Source: Gracilibacillus sp. YIM 98692
Lineage (GTDB): Bacteria > Bacillota > Bacilli > Bacillales > Amphibacillaceae
Direction: 5' to 3'
Length of the DNA: 64,000 bases
NCBI RefSeq assembly: GCF_010993965.1
Contig: NZ_WIXM01000004.1
Location: forward strand, 147,207 to 211,206
Below, piece after piece: positions 44,501-52,785 of this stretch. How positions within the stretch are numbered: the stretch's first letter is position 1; each line of letters opens with the position of its first letter. Below the pieces are notes generated by a model that was not told the DNA's origin, did no database searches, and saw nothing but the letters and a program-made list of their open reading frames with translations. The position numbers and the translations under genes were made by a program.

Positions 44501-44772
44501 TTGCTTTATATTCTCCCATTTAAAGTGAAATATTAAGTATCGAAAAACTACTATATAAAGAAAAGAAAGGTCGCGATAAATATCATCTCTGATATATACA
44601 AAAACAGAATTTATTCTATCTGTTTACTTTTTCTTCTCTGATTCCTTACTTTTCTCTAATTTTTCAGTAACTCATTAAATACTTTCGAATATGGATCCCT
44701 TGCTATTATTGAAGTATACCTAGCTAGGGTTCATAAAGATTGATTTTTTTAGAAAAGGAAGGAGTTAAGAGG

Positions 44773-45306
44773 ATGCAACCAGAAATTAATATTAATAAGT
44801 CAGGAAGAAGTATTCCAGTGTACGAACGAAATGGTGAATACGACGGGAACTACGGAAACCAAATAGGAACGATTTACAATAACGAGTTATTCATCTTAGT
44901 TGGATATAACGATGCTCTTTTTATTGAATTCTATTCACCAACAGGTTACAGGTGGGGTTGTATAAGAACCCAGGATGTTTATAATTCATTAACGACACCA
45001 GCTTATCAAGGGCAATATTCCTATGGTTGGTTAAGAGATAGCGGGTATCAGTTTAAAGTACTTCATAGACAATCAAGAATTTTTGATGATGAAAATCAAA
45101 TTACTGCAGTACAACCCGGAGGTTATATTTATACCGATGGGCAATCAGAAGGTGGGAGTAGTCACCCATATCGTTTAAGTATTAATGGATACCAACATGA
45201 AGGTAGTGATACCGTTCATTTACTAACCAATGGTTGGTGCGATGTAGACATAGAAATAGGTTACACTATGTATAATACGGTCACTATCGATGGTAATTGG
45301 GTTTAA
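44773..45306 (+). CDS. hypothetical beta-rich protein with SH3-like N terminus
   Basis: ATG 44773 follows AAGGAAGGAGTTAAGAGG. The 177-aa product lacks a signal peptide. Residues about 10-70 (RSIPVYERNGEYDGNYGNQIGTIYNNELFILV...) look like a bacterial SH3 domain. The rest is Gly/Tyr/Asp-rich, with NGYQHEGSDTVHLL near the end. Similar shapes occur in phage tail or wall-binding proteins, but no family can be assigned. Confidence 0.6.
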   Translation: MQPEININKSGRSIPVYERNGEYDGNYGNQIGTIYNNELFILVGYNDALFIEFYSPTGYRWGCIRTQDVYNSLTTPAYQGQYSYGWLRDSGYQFKVLHRQSRIFDDENQITAVQPGGYIYTDGQSEGGSSHPYRLSINGYQHEGSDTVHLLTNGWCDVDIEIGYTMYNTVTIDGNWV

Positions 45307-45324
45307 AAAATCATTAGTGTTATA

Positions 45325-45373
45325 TAAAACCATCTTTGACATAGTACAAAGTACTATGTTGAAGGTGGTTTTT
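45325..45373 (+). terminator. intrinsic terminator
   Basis: AAACCATCTTTGACATAGTA pairs with TACTATGTTGAAGGTGGTTTTT, a long stem right after the 44773 gene. Confidence 0.8.
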
Positions 45374-45451
45374 ATGTGGAAAGATCAACTAATACAACTG
45401 TTGTATTTTGCAATGTGAAACCTTAGAATATTGCAACCAAAAATCGAGAAT

Positions 45452-45569
45452 GTTGCAACTTGACACGGAGCCTCTGTGAGCATGACTAATTAGCCAAAAA
45501 GCCAGCTATATAAAGACTTGGTTAAGTTAATAAGGGTATCATGCTCACTTCTCCGTATAAAGTTGCAAC
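45452..45569. repeat. 118-base inverted-repeat element (MITE-like)
   Basis: The ends are inverted copies: GTTGCAACTT-4 bases-CGGAG-...-GTGAGCATGA (45452-45484) and, on the other strand, GTTGCAACTT-4 bases-CGGAG-...-GTGAGCATGA (45569-45538). The centre is about 50 bases of unrelated sequence with no gene. This fits a miniature inverted-repeat transposable element or a very large hairpin. No second copy is seen in the window. Confidence 0.6.
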
Positions 45570-46057
45570 GGTTTATGGCGCTTGCAATACTTTCGACTTT
45601 TACTTTGCACTACACAACTGTATCGATAGTGAAATTCCACTTTACATACAAAACGAGAATGTATTATGTTTTACAATATTAATTGCTATGAACTATAAAT
45701 GTTTTTACATAGAAATTCTAATGAATAGAAAATTAACTTGAACATTAAAAAGAATGAATTTTAGAATTGTTTTTTTACCAGATCTACAGAATTTAAATTT
45801 GAAAGTCACAAAATATTAATTAAGCTGCTTTATGTTGAGGTAGAGATGACAAGACTTTCATATGGTATACTCACCTGAAAACATTAAACCTATCTGAATA
45901 ATAATCTTATGTCGTTAGGTAGGTCAGATCCCTTATGGTATGTCAAAGAGGTCCAATAAGATTTCATATCAAATAAATAAAAAAATATGAATTCGAGTGT
46001 GAAAAAGTGAAATAATTTAAAGTTCAAATCGACTAATTATTAAAAGGAGGAAAATGG
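45570..46057. other. non-coding gap
   Basis: No supported gene. The open frame 45541-45741 lacks a ribosome site and runs into the inverted repeat. The last 15 bases contain AAAAGGAGG for the ECF sigma gene. Confidence 0.5.
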
Positions 46058-46582
46058 ATGACGACAAGTAGTAAAATCTCCGAATGGTTTTATGAATACA
46101 ATAAGGATATTTACCACTTCTTGCTTTATTATGTTGGATCTGGAGACATAGAAGATATGGTCCAAGAAGTATTTATACGAGCTATAAAAGGACTTGATAA
46201 TTTTAAAGGGAATTCTAGTCCAAAAACTTGGCTTCTTTCTATTGCCAGAAATGTTGGAATTGATGAATTAAGAAAAAGAAAAAGAGAACGCATAAAAAAC
46301 AGTATAGCTAAAGCAAATTATGAATTAAAATACGAGAAAACACCTGATCTATTTCTTTACTTAGACGAAAATAAAAAACATTTATACCGAGTTATTAACT
46401 CATTAAAATCTACCTACAGAGAGGTTATTATTCTACGTGCAATTAAGGAATTAACTGTACGAGAAACAGCACAGACGCTTAATTGGACTGAAAACAAAGT
46501 ACGTATCACATATCATCGAGCGCTAAAAACTTTGGAGAAAAAAAGGGAGGAATTTTATAATGGAAGAGAAAGAGCGTTTTAA
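46058..46582 (+). CDS. ECF RNA polymerase sigma factor
   Basis: ATG 46058 follows AAAAGGAGGAAAATGG. The 174-aa product has region 2 (YVGSGDIEDMVQEVFIRAIKGLDNF, then TWLLSIARNVGIDELRKRK) and region 4 (YREVIILRAIKELTVRETAQTLNWTENKVRITYHRALK). It overlaps the next gene by 23 bases. It is the third ECF sigma in the window; the layout with an overlapping membrane protein is the same as at 22138. Confidence 0.9.
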   Translation: MTTSSKISEWFYEYNKDIYHFLLYYVGSGDIEDMVQEVFIRAIKGLDNFKGNSSPKTWLLSIARNVGIDELRKRKRERIKNSIAKANYELKYEKTPDLFLYLDENKKHLYRVINSLKSTYREVIILRAIKELTVRETAQTLNWTENKVRITYHRALKTLEKKREEFYNGRERAF

Positions 46583-47441
46583 AGAATTGATCGATGAAAT
46601 ACATTCACTACCCGAACCAAATTACGAAGTAGATTTTGATAGCAGAAAACAAAAAAGAATACATGATAATCTAATGAACTTTTCCAGATCCCACGGCAAA
46701 AAGAAACGTAAAAAGATGATTATGAAGCGAATGACTGCTGGATTTGCAGGGGTTGTCGCATGTCTAATATTTACTATAGTTACTTTATCCATTGCAGATA
46801 ATGATAAAAACAATGCATCAGATTTGGATAGCCAAAATAGAAAAGAAATGGAAGAGTTCGCAAATGATAATGAAGATGTAAAGGATAGTGAACAAATTAG
46901 GACAGACCAGCCAGAAAGACAAGATACAACTGTTAATTTTGAGGAAAAACAATATCAAGAGATTGTGGAGATTTATCATAATTATCAACCCGTAACGGAA
47001 GGAACAGAAGTAGATTATATCGACGAGGAGTTTGGTGTTATCTATTATAATAATGGTATTTCAATTGTAAAAGAAGTAAAACAAATCGCTCATTGGCCAG
47101 TTGATGAGAAGGGAAACAGGATAACACCATCTAAAGATCAAATCTTAGCTGCAATAAAAGGGAACATAGGAGCATTACGAGATAAAAATAATTTAAATAT
47201 GGAAGCTCCTTTTAGCACTGAGTATCAAACGAATATCGATCATAAAATTGACGAGTTATACAGGCTTAAAAGTTATTCCGATTCATATAAACCAATTGTT
47301 GAATGGATGAATTCAACTATAAGTTATTTTGAAGAATCCAAACGATTACTTAGTGATAACCCAGAAAACGCCAAAGCATCATACAAAAAGGGCTTGAATA
47401 ATATTAAAGAATTCATGCGCGTTCTTGAAGAATTAGAGTAA
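46560..47441 (+). CDS. membrane protein, probable anti-sigma factor
   Basis: ATG 46560 overlaps the sigma gene and follows GGGAGGAATTTTATA. The 293-aa product has a cytoplasmic basic part (1-55), one membrane helix (about 61-80, FAGVVACLIFTIVTLSIA) and an external acidic linker. The external domain is predicted helical (about 125-290), ending with NNIKEFMRVLEELE. The layout is that of an ECF anti-sigma regulator; no zinc-binding ASD motif is obvious. Confidence 0.75.
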   Translation: MEEKERFKELIDEIHSLPEPNYEVDFDSRKQKRIHDNLMNFSRSHGKKKRKKMIMKRMTAGFAGVVACLIFTIVTLSIADNDKNNASDLDSQNRKEMEEFANDNEDVKDSEQIRTDQPERQDTTVNFEEKQYQEIVEIYHNYQPVTEGTEVDYIDEEFGVIYYNNGISIVKEVKQIAHWPVDEKGNRITPSKDQILAAIKGNIGALRDKNNLNMEAPFSTEYQTNIDHKIDELYRLKSYSDSYKPIVEWMNSTISYFEESKRLLSDNPENAKASYKKGLNNIKEFMRVLEELE

Positions 47442-47482
47442 TCAATTGTTATGTGCTCATAAAAAGACACGAATATTTATCA

Positions 47483-47658
47483 ATGATGGAAAATAGTTCG
47501 ATCAAAGTAACTCAGGAACGATTAGAACGGAAGCCATTTTCGGAAGATGGTAAAGCGTATATGTGCGAGATGTGGGCCAGTATGAAAAAAGCAGATATCG
47601 CTATGGCTTTAGGTCGTACACATGGCAAGGTTTTTATAGTCTAAAAAAACAAGGATAA
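47483..47658 (+). pseudogene. small HTH-like protein, frameshifted in a T run
   Basis: From ATG 47483 or 47486 the frame reads KPFSEDGKAYMCEMWASMKKADIAMALGRTHGKVF, an HTH-like segment, then stops early. If one T is added to the T run at 47632-47636 it continues YSLKKQG to a stop at 47656. No clear ribosome site exists. Probably a decayed or misread small regulator. Confidence 0.4.
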
Positions 47659-47839
47659 TTTGATTACTACAAGCGAACAGGAAAAGAAATATAATAGTAT
47701 TTCTAACCAAAAGGTAGGTGCTATATCTACCGTTATTTATAACCAAACAGAAAATACACGCTAAGGCTAAATATTTTGGCTATTTTGAATTAAGTTAGAA
47801 AAGTACCGATTAAGAAATGTGGTAAAATTCAACGGTAAG

Positions 47840-47909
47840 GAGAGTATAACCTAAACTGGCAAGTAGAAGCCGTACGCTCTTCTGCTTACACAGTTTAGAT
47901 TACACTCTC
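47840..47909. ncRNA. structured inverted repeat
   Basis: GAGAGTATAACCTAAACTG (47840-47858) pairs with CAGTTTAGATTACACTCTC (47891-47909) with a few mismatches; the loop holds a second stem AGTAGAAG/CTTCTGCT. It is a long two-part hairpin without a T run. It could be an RNA or a recombination site. Nothing similar is annotated nearby; the gap 47659-48091 contains no gene. Confidence 0.5.
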
Positions 47910-47967
47910 TTATTCTTAGTACTATTTAGATTTTAAACAAAACAGACCTATATACCAATTGAATAAG

Positions 47968-48018
47968 AAAGGACATAACATATTAGTCATATAAAATATG
48001 TTATGTCCTTTATTTTAT
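47968..48018. terminator. intrinsic terminator
   Basis: AAAGGACATAACATA pairs perfectly with TATGTTATGTCCTTT, followed by ATTTTATTT; the A-rich left side makes it usable in both directions. Confidence 0.75.
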
Positions 48019-48091
48019 TTACCTTTTATAATTTAGACCTTGATAACAAATGATAAAGGTTCTTCTCTTTTTACAGATGTTTTTAATCTTG

Positions 48092-48220
48092 CTAATGCTC
48101 CTTATTTATTCTCCTAATACTTTCTTTTGTCTTTAATTTTTTCGCTAACCGACCTAGATCTTTAGCCTGCTTTTTTGTGATGCCAGACCGTGTTTTTTCC
48201 TTACCTTTTGTTAAAAACAT
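48092..48220 (-). CDS. 42-aa basic protein, second cassette copy
   Basis: ATG 48220 follows AATAGGAGAGAAAAAG. The product MFLTKGKEKTRSGITKKQAK... RRINKEH differs from the 31734-31862 copy at six or so residues while the DNA differs at about twice as many positions. This supports selection on the protein. It is divergent from the two-gene operon. Confidence 0.75.
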   Translation of the reverse strand: MFLTKGKEKTRSGITKKQAKDLGRLAKKLKTKESIRRINKEH

Positions 48221-48386
48221 CTTTTTCTCTCCTATTAAACTATTTTGTTAGCATTATGAACAAAAATAACTTCTTTTATACGGTTCTAAACCTCCGTCCT
48301 TCTGTCATAAGCTTTACCATCTTACCAAATGACCAACTTACCCTGTTTTAATGTCGTGAAAATATCTTTTTGAAGGAGGGATTATG

Positions 48387-48815
48387 ATGAATCATTCCAG
48401 CAATTTAAATCCCATGTTTAGACAGAATCAAAATACCACTTCTTATAGTCGACCTGTTCCTACGGTTAAAAAGGGAACAAAAAGAAAAACTCGAAAGGAT
48501 AAGAAAAAAGATATTAAAATCCCTTTAACTGCGAATCAAGAGCGGACCTTTCGAAGATTGGCTTACGAAAGAGGGATGTCTTGTACATCGTTTGCAGCTT
48601 TCCTTGTTATAAAAGGGATGGATTATAACCTTGAATTTGAAGAAGTCAATTATTACAATGCGTCAAATACGGTTCATGCAAAACTATCAAAAGAGCAACA
48701 TGAACAATTATTCTCTTATTCGTTAATGTGGAATTATAAGAGCATGCGTAAAACAGCACATCGTATATTGATTGGGATGTTAGAGTTTCTAAGTAACGAG
48801 GTGAAAATAAAATGA
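48387..48815 (+). CDS. basic protein with two ribbon-helix-helix-like segments, second copy
   Basis: Same gene as 32036-32464, nearly identical in sequence, with the same start context (GAAGGAGGGATT then ATGATG). It differs at two residues by eye (K for N near residue 32, V for I near 87), so both copies are either recent duplicates or kept similar by recombination. Confidence 0.7.
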   Translation: MNHSSNLNPMFRQNQNTTSYSRPVPTVKKGTKRKTRKDKKKDIKIPLTANQERTFRRLAYERGMSCTSFAAFLVIKGMDYNLEFEEVNYYNASNTVHAKLSKEQHEQLFSYSLMWNYKSMRKTAHRILIGMLEFLSNEVKIK

Positions 48816-49396
48816 AATCATTTAGCAAATATAACTTAATCGCTAACGAAATCTCGAATTTAGATAACATAGGTAAAAAGAGGACTTTCTTAGATATAGT
48901 GGAATGCTTTTTTGATAAATTCATAGGTGGATTTTCTTTCAGCATTAAGACTCCCAATTACCTTTATATTCGTGCTAAAGTGCTTTGCGATGATGTGTAT
49001 GATTTATCCGGTTATTCTATGGAAGTAGAAGAGATTGTTTATCTTCTTTATAGAGATTTTTTACAATCGGTAAAAGAATATGATGATCCTGTTTCGATCT
49101 ATCAAATGATGTTTCTTAGGATTGAGAGCGATAGTAAATTACATATCCAAGAGAGGTTTTATAGTGTAAAAGAGGATATGAAGTCTGTACAGTACCTCAA
49201 TGTGGCGATGAAAAAGAAAGACGTACTTCGTGGAGAGATATTTTTACGTGATTTAGAGAGCCGGATACCTAATCATGGATTAACGGTAGAAGCAGTTATC
49301 CAATCGTTATTCAATGATTTTTTGAATGAATATGTAAATGGATCTTCTCAGAAAGTAATTGGTCAATTAATCGAGAGGTTGGAAGACATAGAATAA
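48812..49396 (+). CDS. partner protein, second copy
   Basis: Same gene as 32461-33042, translationally coupled through ATGA. It has about a dozen substitutions over 194 residues, spread evenly. The reading frame is intact and one residue longer at the end. Confidence 0.65.
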   Translation: MKSFSKYNLIANEISNLDNIGKKRTFLDIVECFFDKFIGGFSFSIKTPNYLYIRAKVLCDDVYDLSGYSMEVEEIVYLLYRDFLQSVKEYDDPVSIYQMMFLRIESDSKLHIQERFYSVKEDMKSVQYLNVAMKKKDVLRGEIFLRDLESRIPNHGLTVEAVIQSLFNDFLNEYVNGSSQKVIGQLIERLEDIE

Positions 49397-49410
49397 GGTT
49401 TTTATCGATA

Positions 49411-49659
49411 ATGGCAGCTTTTAGTGAGCTTGATCAAATGATTAAAGAAAAACAAAGTTCAGGAATTAAATTAGCCAAGCAAAAGGGGGAATATCGAGGA
49501 AGGGTAAAAAAATATACAGATAAACATCCAGGGATGAATCATGCCATGGAATTACGAAAAACAACAGATAAAACAGTAAAGGAGATTTGTGCAATAACAA
49601 GAGTCAGTCAGGCAGCGTTTTATCGTAAACTAAAAGAAATGGAAAAAGATAATTCATAG
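49411..49659 (+). pseudogene. serine resolvase C-terminal fragment
   Basis: The 82-aa frame (FSELDQMIKEKQSSGIKLAKQKGEYRGRVKKY..., TVKEICAITRVSQAAFYRKLKE) corresponds to the E-helix end and HTH DNA-binding domain of Tn3-type resolvases. The N-terminal catalytic domain with its Ser is missing. It begins 15 bases after the cassette operon, marking a recombination junction. Confidence 0.75.
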
Positions 49660-49867
49660 TTATTGGAATTTTTTTACATATGGCCCCTCAATCTGCGAAT
49701 CGTTTCTGTACCCCAACATAAAAAAGATTCTACCTTCAAAATGTATTATTTTTCTAAATCAGGGTAAAAATAAGTATAAGATTGTGAAAAGTTGTACTTA
49801 AACTTAAAGAGGCATATAGGTTTAACAAATACAGATTAGAATTTCAAAGGGATCAGAGGTGATATAG

Positions 49868-50452
49868 TTGAAAAAATTGTGTTTGATATTAGTACTCACT
49901 GCATTCTTTATTACGGGATGTAAGATTAATGAAGAAAGTACACCTAAAGAAAATGATTCTAATCGGAATACTTTCTTAGCTGAATCTTCTTCTAGCCAAA
50001 ATTTTTTTACAAAGTCTTTAATGGTTCCTTTATCTCCTGATTTAACCAAGTATGATGGGATGTTTTATAGAAACATTGATGATGCAAATAAAGAAGAAAC
50101 TGAAAACGATAAACAGGAAATTTATGTAAAGAACAAAACGGGCGAAAAAGAACCTATAATTTCCTTTAAAGGGACTATTGATAGAATTGAAAATGGTAAA
50201 ATGTATGTTGATTGTTCGGATGCAGTGAATAGAGCTAAAACTGGACCTATACCCTCAATCGGTTACTCTTGTTCAACTACACTCGAAAGTGAAACGAAGT
50301 TTATAGGCGAGAATAATGAACAAGTAGATAAAACACAAATAGAAATAGAACAATATGTTGAGGTAGTACTTCAAAGTCCCGAGGACATTAACGAAGATGC
50401 AAAAAGTAGAAATGTGATAGCAAAAGAAATAAGAATAATCGATGCTAATTAA
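49868..50452 (+). CDS. lipoprotein, intact relative of the 18049 remnant
   Basis: A TTG start at 49868 follows AGAGGTGATATAG. It has a lipoprotein signal with lipobox ITGC (Cys about residue 18). The acidic/Ser-rich linker (about 25-90) precedes a C-terminal domain of about 90 residues with MYVDCSDAVNR and GYSCS, two Cys that may pair. The domain may be OB-fold-like; function unknown. A remnant of the same family lies by the ECF pair at 18-19 kb, so the family may belong to the same exported set. Confidence 0.7.
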   Translation: MKKLCLILVLTAFFITGCKINEESTPKENDSNRNTFLAESSSSQNFFTKSLMVPLSPDLTKYDGMFYRNIDDANKEETENDKQEIYVKNKTGEKEPIISFKGTIDRIENGKMYVDCSDAVNRAKTGPIPSIGYSCSTTLESETKFIGENNEQVDKTQIEIEQYVEVVLQSPEDINEDAKSRNVIAKEIRIIDAN

Positions 50453-50681
50453 ATCGGGGCGCTAAAGTAATTAAAAGACTTTCACTATACAGCTAATTAT
50501 GCACTTCTTGTAAAACATACCGCCATTTAAAATATAGAATAATTCTTAAAATGTGTATTAGATTCAAGAACAACCATAGAAACATCATAAAAAATTATGC
50601 TGATATAATTTCTCACAATCTTATAAATCAATAGTTTTTTTTGCGATTTAAATTGTGTCTACCCCCAACAAAGTATTATGG

Positions 50682-50712
50682 ATCCAAAAAAACTGACTCG
50701 AAAGAGTCGAGT
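50682..50712 (-). terminator. intrinsic terminator
   Basis: On the minus strand GACTC-tttc-GAGTC followed by AGTTTTTTTGG ends the serine protease gene. Confidence 0.7.
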
Positions 50713-50750
50713 AAAAAACAACGACCTTTTGAGTCAGCATCTTTCAAATT

Positions 50751-52061
50751 TTAATTCAATATTGGGTACAATCCTAACTCCTCATAAATGTTTCTAGCAT
50801 GAGTATAATACCCATCATACATACTTCCTTTTGCTACAACAATACCATTTAGTGTATTTCTATTATATACTGTTCCTCCACTATCCCCTTCATCTACAGT
50901 CACACCATCAACAGCTCGTTGATTTGAAACCTGTTTAGCACCGTCATCGTAATCGAGAGTTATATTTTTTGATTTTAGTACCCCACAGCTCGCACCTGAT
51001 GTTGCTCCATTAAAACAAACCATTTGGCCAATATCCTCTTCATACCACTGCTCAAGATATTTTAATAAATAGGTTGATCCAAAAGTTTGATTATCTACCC
51101 CTCTTCCATGACTACCAAGGTAAATTCCCATAGCGTCTACGGACCCACCTAATTGATTATATGAGGAAGATGCATATCCCATGGTAGATCCACCCTGTGA
51201 AAAATATTCACCGGCATAACCACAGTGAGCTGCAGTAACAGCATAGTAATTATAACTTGATGAACGTGCGGCATACCCAGTTGTACATTTTCCATAACCC
51301 TGATCAGTATTTAAAATTCGAAGACCACCTATTATATCTTGATGATAATCTGTTCGACTTGAAACGGGTTCAGCTTCATTTTTATTTTGTTGCAAGACAA
51401 CTTTTACATTATGTAGCTTTTCAAACTCCTTAACCAATTGTTTATCATAGCTATTTAATTTTTTTACAGTTAGTAAAATTTTTTGACCTGGGTAATCTGT
51501 TGCTACAATCACTATTTGATTATTTGTTCTCTCCTTTATAAAATTGATTAATATTTCTTTTTTTTCGTCTAATTCTTTTATTGTATTGTTTATTTTAAAA
51601 AATTCCACATGCTTTTTATACGGGTAATCCTTCGTTAGATATTTGAGATATTTTTCTTTTTCTGCTTGTGATAAATCTTTTTTTATTCCAATGTAAATAG
51701 TTCCTAAATTCTTTTGGTCTATATACAAACCACCATAGGATATATCCTCCTTAATTTCTTTTATCTTTTCTTTAATTTTTGATAAATAAACGGTCTGAAT
51801 TTCCATACGCCTATCTATTTCTTTTTCTTCTTCTTCAGTTAGTAAAACTCCATATTTTCTCTCACTCGATTCATTATTCTTGTTTTTAACTACTTCTCTA
51901 AGATAATCAGTTGAATAGTTAAGTCCAAATTCTTGCCTAAATTTTATAGATTTTTGTTCATTTTCAAGAACGGTTGTAGCTTCTATATTTTCAGTTTGGT
52001 TCCAAAAAATAATAGAAGTCAATAACACAGTAAGAATCATTTTTGTCATTCGCTTCATCAT
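50751..52061 (-). CDS. secreted S1-family serine protease with propeptide
   Basis: ATG ATG at 52061 follows AGAGGAGTGGT. The 436-aa product has a signal peptide (to about residue 29), a charged propeptide (about 30-235) and a chymotrypsin-fold domain: His279 in VTAAHCG, Asp309 in GSVDAMG, Ser394 in EGDSGGTV. Cysteines at about 259/280 and 349/359 could form the two disulfides typical of alpha-lytic-type proteases. It is an extracellular protease that needs its long pro-region for folding. Its promoter lacks the shared ECF motif. Confidence 0.9.
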   Translation of the reverse strand: MMKRMTKMILTVLLTSIIFWNQTENIEATTVLENEQKSIKFRQEFGLNYSTDYLREVVKNKNNESSERKYGVLLTEEEEKEIDRRMEIQTVYLSKIKEKIKEIKEDISYGGLYIDQKNLGTIYIGIKKDLSQAEKEKYLKYLTKDYPYKKHVEFFKINNTIKELDEKKEILINFIKERTNNQIVIVATDYPGQKILLTVKKLNSYDKQLVKEFEKLHNVKVVLQQNKNEAEPVSSRTDYHQDIIGGLRILNTDQGYGKCTTGYAARSSSYNYYAVTAAHCGYAGEYFSQGGSTMGYASSSYNQLGGSVDAMGIYLGSHGRGVDNQTFGSTYLLKYLEQWYEEDIGQMVCFNGATSGASCGVLKSKNITLDYDDGAKQVSNQRAVDGVTVDEGDSGGTVYNRNTLNGIVVAKGSMYDGYYTHARNIYEELGLYPILN

Positions 52062-52785
52062 ACCACTCCTCTAAAAAAATAATATTTAAATACATAAAAG
52101 TTAAGGAAATTAAGGAAACCTAAATGGAAAGCTGTAAAGGAATAGACAAGGACTTGATAAGTGATTAAATTTCTTTAGTTTTCCTCCTAACATTATTATT
52201 TGGATAGTCCCTTAAATACACTTTCTGCGTTTATTAGTAAATTCCTCCAATTTTCCCAAAAAATATTTTAAAAGTGTATCCAAGTTTCAGCACTCAAGAA
52301 CTGGCAATGACAGCTACTCTGAAGGAGTTTCCTTCTTCTAGTTTTTTATCATAAATTCGCTTCTCCATGTAAAACGAATGATTTGTACTGTATGAGGTTT
52401 TTCGTGTGCCAAGAAGTGATTATTTCCCTTAGTAATGGGGTTCCGTTCTACTCTGATTACAGTTATAATACGACCCTATAAAAAAATGCCACTTTCGGGC
52501 TATTCGTGTTTCTATTTCGTGGAGATTTACCCTTTTTTTTCATCCGTGATTATGCTTCTAGGATTACAATAAAATAAATTTAAAAAGATAAGTTTAGAAA
52601 AAGAAGATTTATCCAAAAAATTAGATAAAGTCGAAAAAATCAATGATTTTTAATAGAGCTTTTTCAAAAGAGATATACACAAGAAGAACTTAAAGCGGAA
52701 TTTGATAAATATAAGGAGTTAGTAGCAAAAAAAGCATAAACGCTCAGGAAATTTGAGCGTTTAAAAGCTACCGTAAAAACACTTC
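52062..52785. other. 724-base gap with decayed coding traces
   Basis: No gene has a start and ribosome site. Short coding-like pieces appear near 52580-52650 (SLEKEDLSKKLDKVEKIND) and 52671-52738 (TQEELKAEFDKYKELVAKKA), so a helical protein gene probably once lay here. AAACGCTC/GAGCGTTT (52738-52762) forms a small hairpin. Confidence 0.45.

Noticed and set aside
45541..45741. A 66-codon frame
   Set aside because: It has no ribosome site and its start lies inside the inverted-repeat element.
47840..47909. Integron attC site
   Set aside because: The expected core-site triplets and an integrase are missing and the stem is too regular.
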